Positions 39,890-48,871 of a DNA stretch of 64,000 bases are shown here, one piece after another. This stretch comes from Rhizobium oryzicola (lineage in GTDB: Bacteria; Pseudomonadota; Alphaproteobacteria; Rhizobiales; Rhizobiaceae), in NCBI RefSeq assembly GCF_030504645.1, contig NZ_JAUKWQ010000005.1:62001-126000 (forward strand). Direction: 5' to 3'. Position 1 is the first letter of the stretch, and the number at the start of each line of letters is the position of its first letter. A program made the position numbers and the translations under genes. The notes under the pieces are model-generated. The model saw nothing but the letters and a program-made list of their open reading frames with translations. It had not been told where the DNA came from and searched no databases.

Positions 39890-40672
39890 ATGCTGATCGA
39901 TACCCATTGCCACCTGGACTTCGCCGATTTCGAAGAAGAGCGCGACGATCTGGTGAAGCGCGCCCATGATGCCGGCGTCAAACAGATGGTCACGATCTCC
40001 ACCCGTGTGGCAAAGCTGGATGGGCTGCTGGCGCTGACCGAGCGTTACCCAAGCGTTTTCTGCTCGGTCGGTACGCATCCGAACAATGCCGGCGAAGAGC
40101 TTGATATCACGGCAGAAGATCTCATTCGGCTGGCGAATGGCCATGACAAGATCGTGGCGATCGGCGAGGCGGGTCTGGACTATTTCTATGACACGCAGAC
40201 GCCTGCCGACCAGAAGACGGGTTTGCGCCGTCACATCGAAGCGGCACGCGAGACGCGGCTGCCGCTCGTCATCCACAGCCGCAGCGCCGACCAGGACATG
40301 GCTGAAATCCTGACCGAGGAAACAGGGAAGGGCACCTTCCCCTTCATCCTGCACTGCTTCTCGTCCGGCGCCGAACTGGCACGCGTCGGCGTGGAGCTTG
40401 GAGGCTACATCTCGTTTTCCGGCATCCTGACGTTTCCGAAGTCCGAGGAACTGCGTGCGATCGCCAAGACCGTGCCCCATGATCGCCTGCTGGTGGAAAC
40501 CGATGCGCCGTATCTGGCGCCGAAGCGCTGGCGTGGAAAACGCAACGAGCCATCCTATGTTGTGAATACCGCCGAGGTTCTGGCCGACACGCTCGGCCTT
40601 TCCTATGCGGAAATTGCAAGCATCACCACGGAGAATGCCTTCCGGATCTTCTCCAAGATGACGAGGGTTTGA
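39890..40672 (+). CDS. tatD: TatD family metal-dependent hydrolase (DNase)
   Basis: 260 residues from ATG 39890, 4 bp after the metG stop. The TIM-barrel metal ligands appear as DTHCHLDF, IGEAGLDYFYD, VIHSRSADQD, LHCFSSG and ETDAPYLAP. Family members show 3'-5' exonuclease activity with roles in DNA repair and RNA/DNA turnover. The frame is open to 39731 inside metG, but that part is a shadow. Confidence 0.94.
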   Translation: MLIDTHCHLDFADFEEERDDLVKRAHDAGVKQMVTISTRVAKLDGLLALTERYPSVFCSVGTHPNNAGEELDITAEDLIRLANGHDKIVAIGEAGLDYFYDTQTPADQKTGLRRHIEAARETRLPLVIHSRSADQDMAEILTEETGKGTFPFILHCFSSGAELARVGVELGGYISFSGILTFPKSEELRAIAKTVPHDRLLVETDAPYLAPKRWRGKRNEPSYVVNTAEVLADTLGLSYAEIASITTENAFRIFSKMTRV

Positions 40673-40676
40673 ATCC

Positions 40677-41507
40677 GTGACCATGTACCGGCGTCGCTTC
40701 ACTATTCTCGGCTGTTCATCCTCGCCGGGAGTGCCGCGATTGAACGGTGACTGGGGCAATTGCGATCCTGAAAACCCGAAGAACCGGCGGCTGCGCGCAG
40801 CCTTCCTGGTACAGCAGATCGCGCCGGATGGCGGCGTCACGAGCATCGTCATCGACACGGGGCCGGATTTTCGCGAGCAGATGATTGCCGCCAATGTGCA
40901 GCATCTCGATGCCGTTCTCTACACGCATGCCCATGCGGACCATCTGCACGGCATTGATGACATCAGGCTCTACAGCCTGACGCAGCGAACGCGCATTCCG
41001 ATCTATGCCGAGCCCGTCACCATGGAGCGCATTCGTCAAGGCTTCGGCTACTGCCTGGAAACACCGCCTGGCGGCAATTACCCGCCGATCGTCAAGGGTC
41101 ATGTCATCGAGGATCTCGATGAACCGCTGCTCATTTCCGGCGCCGGCGGGCCGATCAGGGTCCTCCCATATGCCCAAGTGCACGGCGATATCCGCTCGCT
41201 CGGCTTCCGGATCGGTGACGTGGCTTATTCCAGCGATGTCAGCGATTTCCCGCCGGAAAGCCTGCCGAAGCTTTCAGGCCTCGACGTCCTGATTATCGAC
41301 GCGCTTCAATACACACGCCATCCCAGCCATCTGTCCCTCGAGCAGGCATTGGAGTGGATCGAGCGTCTCGGCTCACGCCGCGCGATCCTCACGCACATGC
41401 ACGTGCCGCTGGACTATGAGACTGTACAGGCTGAAACACCTGACCATGTCGAACCGGCTTATGACGGCCTCGCGTTCGAGGTGGAGATCTCAAAAGATCA
41501 ATTGTAA
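40677..41507 (+). CDS. MBL-fold metallo-hydrolase (PhnP-like)
   Basis: 276 residues from GTG 40677 (GAGGG nine nt upstream) or ATG 40683. Metallo-beta-lactamase fold with LYTHAHADHLHGIDDIR, which holds the HxHxDH zinc ligands, then VAYSSDVSDFP and ILTHMHVPLDYE. The pattern resembles PhnP phosphodiesterases, but no phn genes are near. It closes the tmk-holB-metG-tatD run. Confidence 0.9.
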   Translation: MTMYRRRFTILGCSSSPGVPRLNGDWGNCDPENPKNRRLRAAFLVQQIAPDGGVTSIVIDTGPDFREQMIAANVQHLDAVLYTHAHADHLHGIDDIRLYSLTQRTRIPIYAEPVTMERIRQGFGYCLETPPGGNYPPIVKGHVIEDLDEPLLISGAGGPIRVLPYAQVHGDIRSLGFRIGDVAYSSDVSDFPPESLPKLSGLDVLIIDALQYTRHPSHLSLEQALEWIERLGSRRAILTHMHVPLDYETVQAETPDHVEPAYDGLAFEVEISKDQL

Positions 41508-41646
41508 CGTCCGGCATAACTTCAGCTCGCGACATCAAGCCATCGTTAGTATGTCATAAGATATTTGTTCCATAATCTAAATTATGCGATCTTTGCCTGT
41601 AGCGGAGTACATTCTATTTCCAAGTGCGACATGCCACTTCCCCACC

Positions 41647-41811
41647 TCACTGGCCGAGGCCGGCACTGTTTCCCGTGATGGTGAAATAGAACCATGCCAA
41701 CACGAAGGCTGCAATGATCGCAGCGACGATCGCGGCTTTGCGCAGCCATGGCGGTGTCTGGCGTGGCGGTTTGACGGGCTTAGGGCGTTCGAATTTGATG
41801 ACGTTGCTCAT
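41647..41811 (-). CDS. small single-span membrane protein, 54 aa, unknown
   Basis: ATG 41811. A cytoplasmic lead rich in Pro and Lys (MSNVIKFERPKPVKPPRQTP) is followed by one membrane helix (KAAIVAAIIAAFVLAWFYF) and a short polar end. Lead and span look like a genuine small membrane protein of the kind common in Rhizobiales. The longer frame to 42024 is not plausible. Ribosome site weak. Convergent with the MBL gene, with about 140 bp of AT-rich DNA between. Confidence 0.6.
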   Translation of the reverse strand: MSNVIKFERPKPVKPPRQTPPWLRKAAIVAAIIAAFVLAWFYFTITGNSAGLGQ

Positions 41812-42137
41812 GACGTTGTTATCGCAGATTCGGATTGACTTTGTGTAGACGGAAACGTTTGAAGTCTGCCGATTGCTGACGAAGCGGCGTGCGATTCTCC
41901 GGTCGATCACTTTCCGGAAACTGGGCATGGCCGCCGGATTTATGTCCCTTTTTGAGAGCATCTGCCTTGTCGGTTGAGAGCGATGCACCATAACGGAACA
42001 TATTGACTGCAACTCCGTTCGCATCGAGCCATATCCGTTATTGCCTCGGGTCCAGCGGCGAAAGCCCGGCGCAAGCGACGGGACTTATTGTGGCAACACA
42101 GCCGGAATGAGACACGGCGTAGACGAGGGACAATGAC
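41812..42137. other. 326-bp intergenic region with inverted repeats, no gene seen
   Basis: Contains ATAACGGA / TCCGTTAT (41990-41997 and 42034-42041), with a shorter CGATGC / GCATCG pair (41981-41986 and 42021-42026) crossing it. No ORF with a ribosome site is visible apart from the 55-residue frame that begins at 42138. Confidence 0.35.
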
Positions 42138-42305
42138 ATGAACGACATGAGCGATCTCGAAGCCCGTACCGATTTGCAGGATGTTACCGTGGCCCTGTTT
42201 CTGCAGGAAAACGATCCTGATCAGCTTACCGATATTCTGGTCGAAGCCCTGGATGAGGCGCTTCGGCTTCTTCAGGAGGAAGTTGGTCAGGAGACCCTCC
42301 ACTAA
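42138..42305 (+). CDS. possible small acidic protein, 55 aa, antisense to the tctE 3' end
   Basis: ATG 42138 with GAGGGACA upstream, ending at TAA 42305. The product is strongly acidic and likely all-helical (MNDMSDLEARTDLQDVTVAL, then FLQENDPDQLTDILVEALDE). Its last 80 bp overlap the 3' end of tctE on the other strand. No family recognised. The reading frame could be a chance product of antisense coding, but the ribosome site and the region before the overlap favour a real gene. Confidence 0.4.
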   Translation: MNDMSDLEARTDLQDVTVALFLQENDPDQLTDILVEALDEALRLLQEEVGQETLH

Positions 42306-43701
42306 TCTGACGTTCGGGAGATTGCGCGGGAGGAAAGGCTACCCTTGCGCGCAAGCCCCTGCCCTTGGTTCCGCGCGACAGATCAAGCCGCCCACCATGC
42401 AGGCTGGCAATTTCTTCGACAATCGGAAGCCCCAAGCCCGTACCGCCATCATCCATGCGCGCACCTCGGTCGAAGCGTCTGCGAACGCTTTCGCGCCGCT
42501 CGTCGGGAATCCCGGGACCATCGTCCTCGACCTGCAGAAACGGGCCGTCGTCCGTTTGCCCAACTGTTAACGTGACTTCTGCTCCGGAGCCTGAATAGAG
42601 GATCGCATTGGAGAGCAGGTTGCGCGCCATCTCCTCGATCAGAAGAGGCTGTCCGCGTATGACTGCCTCAGCCTCGGCGGCGAAGCCCAGGTCGATGCCG
42701 GCTTCGGCTGCGCGCGGTACGCTTTCGGCAGTAATATCCCGACACAGTTCCTGAAGATTGACATCGACCGTCATTGCATCGCTGCTGCGAATTTCGGCGT
42801 CGAGACGCGCCATGACCAGCAGCTGCGCAAGAATGCGCTCGACCTTCGCGACAGATTCGTCGGCGCGGGCAATGGCCGCCGTCGCTATGGCCGGTTCGTC
42901 AGCCCTTGCCGCAAGAGCCAGCTGCGTGCGGATCACCGCAAGCGGCGTGCGCAATTGGTGGCTGGCATTGCCGGTGAAATGCCGCAGTGCCTCCAGAGCC
43001 GATTGCAGGCGCACCATGAACGAGTTGACCGTTTCGACCAGCCCTTCCACTTCGCTCGGTACATCTTCGCGGATCGGCTCAAGATCGTCCGGGCTGCGCC
43101 GTGCAATGGCACCCCTCAGCCGATAGAGGGGCCTCAGCGACAGCGTGACGGAAATCCAGACGATGACGGCCGCCCCGATCATCATCAGCAGCAGACGGGC
43201 AGCCGAATGGAGGAGAATGGATTGCGCCAGCTGACGGCGGGCAATGGTGGTCTCTGCCACCGTCACCGTGAAGGGCACGGAATCGATGCCGGTCGAGGCG
43301 GAGCGGGCGAGCGTCGCCACGCGGATCGGGTCGCCGCGAAAGCGCATGTCGTCGAAGGCAGTGGATTGCCCCTCCTCCCGAGCCAGTGCCGGCAGCGTCT
43401 CATAACCGGTGATGAAGCCTTTCGGACCGTCCACCCGATAGAAGACGCGGTCCTGCGCTGCCGAGGTCAGCATTTCTAGCGCCACATAGGGAATGTCGAC
43501 TTCCAGCCCGCCACTCTCACTGACGACGACGCGCTCTGCGATGGCGAGCGCAGACCCTGCGAGCACACGATCGGAGACCTCGTTCGCCGTCTGCTGGGCC
43601 TCCTCCCAGGTATCGGCCAGCGCGATCATGCCAAGCGCTGCCGTTCCCGCCAGCAGCCAGGCGAGCAGTCTTCGGCGCAGCGACCGGATGACCAGCCTCA
43701 T
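42226..43701 (-). CDS. tctE: sensor histidine kinase TctE-like
   Basis: 491 residues. A membrane helix (about 10-29), a periplasmic 2CSK_N-type sensor (about 30-165), a second helix (168-190) and a HAMP-like linker are followed by His248 in GNASHQLRTPLAVIRTQ. ATPase motifs are NLLSNAILYSG, DDGPGIP and GTGLGLPIVEEI. The proline-rich tail (about 20-30 residues) is longer than usual. The start overlaps the tctD stop by 4 bp. With tctD and the adjacent tctCBA it likely senses external tricarboxylates. Confidence 0.92.
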   Translation of the reverse strand: MRLVIRSLRRRLLAWLLAGTAALGMIALADTWEEAQQTANEVSDRVLAGSALAIAERVVVSESGGLEVDIPYVALEMLTSAAQDRVFYRVDGPKGFITGYETLPALAREEGQSTAFDDMRFRGDPIRVATLARSASTGIDSVPFTVTVAETTIARRQLAQSILLHSAARLLLMMIGAAVIVWISVTLSLRPLYRLRGAIARRSPDDLEPIREDVPSEVEGLVETVNSFMVRLQSALEALRHFTGNASHQLRTPLAVIRTQLALAARADEPAIATAAIARADESVAKVERILAQLLVMARLDAEIRSSDAMTVDVNLQELCRDITAESVPRAAEAGIDLGFAAEAEAVIRGQPLLIEEMARNLLSNAILYSGSGAEVTLTVGQTDDGPFLQVEDDGPGIPDERRESVRRRFDRGARMDDGGTGLGLPIVEEIASLHGGRLDLSRGTKGRGLRARVAFPPAQSPERQISGGSPDQLPPEEAEAPHPGLRPEYR

Positions 43702-44375
43702 GCCGCCTCTGCCAGCGTGTCGAGATAGTAGCCTATGCCCCTCGCCGTCTTGACCGTAAGCCCGAAGATCTGCAGCCGGCGGCGGAGCCGGCTGACATAT
43801 TGTTCGACGGCGTTGGAGGAAAGATCGTCATCGAATCCGGTCAGCGAATTGATGATGGCATCCTTGGAAACCACCTTGCCGGCCTTCAGGAACAGCACCT
43901 CCAGAAGCGCCAGTTCGCGGGCGGGAATGTCGAGCGGCTTGCCCAAGACGCTGAAGCTGCGTGAGGTCAGATCAAAGGTCAGGCCGCCGTAATCTACCCT
44001 CGAAGTTCGCAAGCCTGCCTGACGCCGCAGCAGCACCCGAATGCGTGCCTCCAGTTCGGACACATCGAAAGGTTTTGTCAGATAATCATCAGCGCCGAGA
44101 TCCAGGCCCTTCACCCGCTCTTCCGGCGTTCCACGCGCTGTGAGGATGATGACGGCGGCCTGCGACTGATGGGCGCGCAGCGAGCGCAGCACCTCGAGCC
44201 CATCCATCTCCGGCAGGTTGAGGTCGAGGATGATGAGATCGAAGCTTTCCGCAAGCGCCACGGCTTCCGCGGAGGCGCCGTCGCCCACGACATCCACTGC
44301 GTAGCCGCTTCCCCGCAGAATGGCCGATAGCCCTTCGGCAAGCGGTACATTGTCTTCGACCAGCAAGATGCGCAA
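43698..44375 (-). CDS. tctD: response regulator TctD-like
   Basis: 225 residues of the OmpR family. Receiver with ED (LLVEDN), Asp51 (IILDLNLPEMDG) and YLTKPFD. Winged helix with DIPARELALLEVLFLKAGKVV and VEQYVSRLRRRLQIFG. It is co-transcribed with tctE and faces the divergent solute-binding protein gene across 119 bp. In Salmonella TctD controls tricarboxylate uptake genes; the same is inferred here. Confidence 0.93.
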   Translation of the reverse strand: MRILLVEDNVPLAEGLSAILRGSGYAVDVVGDGASAEAVALAESFDLIILDLNLPEMDGLEVLRSLRAHQSQAAVIILTARGTPEERVKGLDLGADDYLTKPFDVSELEARIRVLLRRQAGLRTSRVDYGGLTFDLTSRSFSVLGKPLDIPARELALLEVLFLKAGKVVSKDAIINSLTGFDDDLSSNAVEQYVSRLRRRLQIFGLTVKTARGIGYYLDTLAEAA

Positions 44376-44494
44376 CGTTATCCCCCTCTTGTGCCATGAA
44401 GATAAAGAGGAATTTGCCTGATGTCACGCGGCCCGCGCGTGTTGCTGGCGGCTTGCGCTTGTCCGGGGAAGTGCCTTGCGTCATCATCGCTCTC

Positions 44495-45562
44495 ATGAGG
44501 ATTGCCGCCACCCTTCTGTTTCTCGCCAGCGCCCTGCCCTGCATCGCGGATGAGGCCGTGTTTTTTCCGGCAGTGTCCGGAAGGCAGGATGCCTCGGTTC
44601 TGCAGGTCTATTCTTCGCTGGACGAGCCACTTGCAGCGCCGATGATCAAAGCCTTCCAGGCGGCCAATCCGGAGGTCGCAGTACGCTATGAGGACATGCT
44701 GACCGGCGAGATCTATGATCGCATTGTACGCGAAACCGATAGCGGCCAGAAGACAGCTGACTTCGCATTTTCCTCCGCCATGGATCTCCAGGTGAAGCTT
44801 GCCAATGACGGCTATGCGCAGCCGAGCCGTCTTGCCTTGAGCGCCCGCTGGCCGGGCTGGGCCAACTGGCGCGACACGGCTTACGCGCTGACCTTCGAGC
44901 CTGCCGTCTTCGTCTACCACAAGCCGAGCTTTCAGGCAGAAACACCGCCATCGACGCGGGCGGAATTCGTGCAGTATCTGCAAGCGAAGGGCGAGAGCAT
45001 TTTCGGACGGATCGGCACTTATGACATCGAACGCTCCGGCGTCGGCTTCCTGTTCATGTCGCGCGATCAGGAACAGTTCGATGATATCTGGACCGTTGTC
45101 CGGGCCATGGGGGTGGCAGGGGTCAAACTCTACTCAACCAGCCAGGCAATCCTAGAGCGCGTCGCCGATGGCCGCTTCGTCATGGGCTATAATATCCTCG
45201 GCTCCTACGCGGCTGCCTGGGCGTCCACGCATCCCACCATCGGCATTACACTGCCAAGGGATTATACGGTTGTCATGTCGCGTATCGGCCTTGTGCCGCA
45301 GGCCGCCGCCTCGCCGGAGCTTGGACGCCGCTACCTCGAATTCTTCATGTCCCGCGAGGGCCAGACGATCCTTGCCCGGCAGCTCCAGATACCAGCGGTC
45401 AACCCTGACGTAGCCGAGGGCAATACGGCGACCACCATGCGCGAAATGCTGGGCGGGCAGTTGAAGCCCGTTCCGGTCAGCCCCGGCCTGATGGTCTATC
45501 TGGATCAGGTCAAGCGCTCTCGGCTGATCGCTCACTGGAACCGCGTCCTTCGGCTTCAGTAA
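44495..45562 (+). CDS. periplasmic extracellular solute-binding protein (family 1 type)
   Basis: 355 residues from ATG 44495, with a signal peptide (MRIAATLLFLASALPCIADE). The mature part resembles iron/polyamine-type binding proteins: VLQVYSSLDEPLAAPMIKAFQ, NPEVAVRYEDMLTGEIYDRI, and YNILGSYAAAWASTHP. No ABC permease or ATPase is adjacent. Its position between tctDE and tctCBA suggests it serves the kinase as a ligand-binding partner, which is inference. The frame is open to 44396, but those 33 residues add no secretion signal. Confidence 0.82.
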   Translation: MRIAATLLFLASALPCIADEAVFFPAVSGRQDASVLQVYSSLDEPLAAPMIKAFQAANPEVAVRYEDMLTGEIYDRIVRETDSGQKTADFAFSSAMDLQVKLANDGYAQPSRLALSARWPGWANWRDTAYALTFEPAVFVYHKPSFQAETPPSTRAEFVQYLQAKGESIFGRIGTYDIERSGVGFLFMSRDQEQFDDIWTVVRAMGVAGVKLYSTSQAILERVADGRFVMGYNILGSYAAAWASTHPTIGITLPRDYTVVMSRIGLVPQAAASPELGRRYLEFFMSREGQTILARQLQIPAVNPDVAEGNTATTMREMLGGQLKPVPVSPGLMVYLDQVKRSRLIAHWNRVLRLQ

Positions 45563-45605
45563 TGGCCAATGAAAACCTTCGCAGTGCAGCGACAGGTGGA
45601 TGACA

Positions 45606-45625
45606 GCAAATTGTGGTCAATTTGC
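45606..45625. repeat. inverted repeat upstream of tctC
   Basis: GCAAATT-GTGGTC-AATTTGC, perfect 7-bp arms. It lies 136 bp upstream of the tctC start and 43 bp after the solute-binding gene. No T run follows, so an operator (for example for TctD) is more likely than a terminator. Confidence 0.4.
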
Positions 45626-45760
45626 CGCATTCGGGCTCGTGGAGGCGAGTCCGGCTGACGCGGGAGGGGATTTCGTGCCGGGGCAATATCCAGCCGCCGC
45701 GCCCTCATCCTCCCCGTCCCTGTCCATGCACCAGCGTCCGGGACGCTTACGGAGGATACA

Positions 45761-46705
45761 TTGAAGCACGTCTTTATCGCCTCGCTGATCGCAGGCTCCA
45801 TCGCCCTGCCCGCTTTTGCCGCCGATTATACCATAATGGCACCGGCAGCGCCGGGCGGCGGCTGGGACCAGACCGCCCGCACCCTGCAGACCGCCCTGCA
45901 GCAGGAGGGCATTTCCAAGAATGTTCAGGTCGTCAATGTGCCGGGTGCCGGTGGCACCATCGGCCTCGCGCAGTTTGCCAGCCAGCAGAAGGGCAAGGCC
46001 AACGCCTTGATCGTCGGCGGCTATGTCATGGTCGGTGCGATCCTCACCAACAAGGCACCGGTGACGCTGAAGGAAGTCACACCCATCGCGCGCCTGACGG
46101 GCGAGTATGAAGCGATCGTCGTCCCGGCCTCGTCCAATATCAAGTCTGTCGCAGACCTCGTTGACGCGCTCAAGAAGAACCCGGGCGCGGTTTCCTGGGG
46201 CGGCGGTTCGGCCGGTGGTGTGGACCATATCGCGGCTGGCCTGATTGCCAAGGCAGCGGGTGTCGATCCGACCAAGATCAACTACATCGCCTTCTCCGGT
46301 GGCGGCGAGGCTTTGGCTGCCATTCTCGGCTCTCAGGTGACCGTCGGCATTTCCAGCTATGGCGAATTCGAATCGCAGGTGAAGTCCGGCACGCTGCGCC
46401 TGCTCGCCGTGTCCAGCGATCAGCGCATTGCCGGCATTGATGCGCCGACACTGAAGGAAGCCGGTCTCAACGTCGTGGTCCAGAACTGGCGCATGGTTGC
46501 GGCACCTCCCGGCCTGACGGCGGAACAGAAGGCTGCTGTGACGGCGGATGTCGAGAAGCTTGCCAAGTCCAAGACCTGGCAGGAAGCCCTGAAGACCAAG
46601 GGCTGGCAGGATACCTATCTCGCAGGGCCGGCCTTTGAGGAGCAGCTTGCCAAGGATGTCGCCGCCACCGAAACCGTCCTCAAGGACATCGGACTCGTCA
46701 AATGA
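45761..46705 (+). CDS. tctC: tripartite tricarboxylate transporter substrate-binding protein
   Basis: 314 residues, TTG start at 45761 after a clear GGAGGA ribosome site. Signal peptide MKHVFIASLIAGSIALPAFA. Bug-family signatures are ITMAPAAPGGGWDQTART-like YTIMAPAAPGGGWDQ, NVPGAGGTIGLAQFA and WGGGSAGGVDHIAAGLIA. It binds a tricarboxylate or related organic acid in the periplasm and passes it to TctAB. Overlaps tctB by 4 bp. Confidence 0.94.
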   Translation: MKHVFIASLIAGSIALPAFAADYTIMAPAAPGGGWDQTARTLQTALQQEGISKNVQVVNVPGAGGTIGLAQFASQQKGKANALIVGGYVMVGAILTNKAPVTLKEVTPIARLTGEYEAIVVPASSNIKSVADLVDALKKNPGAVSWGGGSAGGVDHIAAGLIAKAAGVDPTKINYIAFSGGGEALAAILGSQVTVGISSYGEFESQVKSGTLRLLAVSSDQRIAGIDAPTLKEAGLNVVVQNWRMVAAPPGLTAEQKAAVTADVEKLAKSKTWQEALKTKGWQDTYLAGPAFEEQLAKDVAATETVLKDIGLVK

Positions 46706-47193
46706 GCCTCGATCACCCCAACAAGGTTGAACAGCGCCGCCCCGATTGGGCGGCGCTTGTCATCGCCGCCGTCCTTGTAGCAATCGCCGCCGTCATTTAT
46801 CTCGATGCGTCTCGCCTCAGGGAAGTCACCGGCTATTCGCCCGTTGGCCCGGCGACCGTGCCCGGCGCTGTCGCGGTCGTTCTGCTGGGGCTTGCCATCT
46901 GGACCGTGATTGCCGCCTTCCGTGGCGATTTCCCGGAACGGGAGCGGCAGGAGGTCGGCCCCGTCGTCTGGATCGTTGGAGGGCTTGCAGCGCAAATGCT
47001 GCTCCTGAACACGGCAGGCTTTTCCATCGCGACCGGCGTGCTGTTTGCCGCCACGGCGGCGGGTTTTGGTCGCCGGAAACTGTGGATCTCGCTGCCGCTC
47101 GGCATCGTCCTCTGTCTGGTCGTCTGGCTGATTTTCGCGGGCCTTCTGCAACTGTCCCTGCCGGCAGGGCCGCTCGAACAATTGTTCCTTTGA
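46702..47193 (+). CDS. tctB: tripartite tricarboxylate transporter small membrane subunit
   Basis: 163 residues with four membrane helices ([37 protein letters not shown], and two later). TctB family motif [15 protein letters not shown]. It starts inside the tctC stop codon (ATGA) and ends 10 bp before tctA. This poorly conserved subunit is recognised mainly by position and topology. Confidence 0.92.
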   Translation: MSLDHPNKVEQRRPDWAALVIAAVLVAIAAVIYLDASRLREVTGYSPVGPATVPGAVAVVLLGLAIWTVIAAFRGDFPERERQEVGPVVWIVGGLAAQMLLLNTAGFSIATGVLFAATAAGFGRRKLWISLPLGIVLCLVVWLIFAGLLQLSLPAGPLEQLFL

Positions 47194-47203
47194 AGGCATT
47201 GCC

Positions 47204-48721
47204 ATGAGCACATTCGATTTTCTGCTGCAGGGCCTGCTTGTCGCGGCCCAGCCCATGAACCTTCTCTACGCGCTGATTGGCGTGACGCTGGGAACGGCGG
47301 TCGGTGTTCTCCCCGGCATTGGCCCGGCACTGACTGTCGCGCTGCTGCTGCCGGTGACCTATCGCCTGGACCCCGCGGGTTCGCTTATCATGTTTGCCGG
47401 CATCTACTACGGCGGCATGTATGGCGGCTCGACCACGTCCATCCTCCTCAATACGCCCGGAGAAAGTTCCTCCATCGTCACGGCGCTGGAAGGCAACAAG
47501 ATGGCCCGCAACGGACGCGGCGGACCGGCGCTGGCAACAGCCGCCATCGGCTCCTTCGTGGCGGGTCTCATTGCCACGATCGGACTGGCCTTCATCGCAC
47601 CCGCCATCGTCAAGCTCGCTCTGGTCTTCGGTCCGCGTGAATATTTCGCGCTGATGGTGCTGGCCTTCGTCACCGTATCCTCTGCCTTCGGTGACTCGAC
47701 ACTGCGTGGCCTCACCTCGCTTTTCATCGGCCTTGCGCTGGCGCTGATCGGCATCGATCAGCTGACCGGCCAGACGCGGCTGGCCTTCGAAGTGCCGGAC
47801 CTGCTCGACGGCATCGAGGTGACGACGCTGGCGGTTGCTATGTTCGCGATTGGCGAAACGCTCTTCATCGCCGCACAGGGCAATACGGGGCCGGACAAGG
47901 TCGAGGCCGTCAAGGGCTCGCTGTGGATGACGGCGGCAGACTGGGCGCGCTCCTGGAAGCCCTGGCTGCGCGGAACGATCATCGGCTTTCCGATCGGCGC
48001 CATGCCGGCGGGCGGCGCAGAGATCGGCACCTTCCTGTCCTATGCGACAGAGAAGCGGCTGACCAAACATCCGGAAGAATTCGGCAATGGCGCGATCGAA
48101 GGGGTGGCCGGACCGGAAGCCGCCAACAACGCGTCTGCGGCCGGCACGCTGGTGCCGCTCTTGACGCTCGGGCTTCCCACCACGGCGACGGCTGCGATCA
48201 TGCTGGCGGGCTTCCAGCAATACGGACTACAGCCGGGACCGCTGCTGTTCGCCACCAATCCGCAGCTCGTCTGGGGTCTGATTGCGAGCCTGCTGATTGC
48301 CAATTTCATGCTGCTCGTGCTCAACCTGCCGCTCATTGGCCTTTGGGTGCGTCTGCTGACCATTCCGAAGCCGTGGCTTTACGCGGGCATCCTGCTGTTT
48401 GCGACACTCGGAACCATCGGGGCAAACCCATCGGTGTTCGAACTCGGCATGCTGCTGGCCTTCGGCGTGATGGGCTACATGATGCGCGTCTTCGGCTACC
48501 CGATCGCACCAGTCGTCGTGGGGCTTATTCTTGGGCCACTGGCGGAACAGCAATTGCGGAGGGCGCTGGCCATCAGCCAGGGCGATTTCACGGTGCTGGT
48601 CACCTCGCCGATTGCCGCTGTACTTCTGGCGATCGCCGCGCTGGCGTTGATCGTACCGCTGATTCTCAGGGCACGCGGTCGTGGCGAGGTTCTGGGGCAG
48701 CTTGCCGCCAGCGAGGATTGA
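47204..48721 (+). CDS. tctA: tripartite tricarboxylate transporter large membrane subunit
   Basis: 505 residues with about 11-12 membrane helices. TctA signatures are [45 protein letters not shown] and, in the second half, [23 protein letters not shown]. It is the sodium- or proton-coupled channel subunit that moves the bound tricarboxylate. Full length, with no frameshift. Confidence 0.96.
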   Translation: MSTFDFLLQGLLVAAQPMNLLYALIGVTLGTAVGVLPGIGPALTVALLLPVTYRLDPAGSLIMFAGIYYGGMYGGSTTSILLNTPGESSSIVTALEGNKMARNGRGGPALATAAIGSFVAGLIATIGLAFIAPAIVKLALVFGPREYFALMVLAFVTVSSAFGDSTLRGLTSLFIGLALALIGIDQLTGQTRLAFEVPDLLDGIEVTTLAVAMFAIGETLFIAAQGNTGPDKVEAVKGSLWMTAADWARSWKPWLRGTIIGFPIGAMPAGGAEIGTFLSYATEKRLTKHPEEFGNGAIEGVAGPEAANNASAAGTLVPLLTLGLPTTATAAIMLAGFQQYGLQPGPLLFATNPQLVWGLIASLLIANFMLLVLNLPLIGLWVRLLTIPKPWLYAGILLFATLGTIGANPSVFELGMLLAFGVMGYMMRVFGYPIAPVVVGLILGPLAEQQLRRALAISQGDFTVLVTSPIAAVLLAIAALALIVPLILRARGRGEVLGQLAASED

Positions 48722-48871
48722 TCCGGCGGCTCTCTGAACTACCCATTGAAGTTGCGGAACATTTTTGCCGTGGGCGTGTTGATGCGGGTTAACTCGGATC
48801 AGCACGCCCATGGTCTTTTCCAATTCAAGCCTTGCCGCCACCGTCTTTTGCAGCCTTTGCGGAGGTGACCG

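Noticed and set aside
46826..48220. 464-codon frame antisense to tctB and tctA
   Set aside because: Arg/Gln-rich low-complexity translation without any recognisable domain; the plus strand carries clear tctBA.
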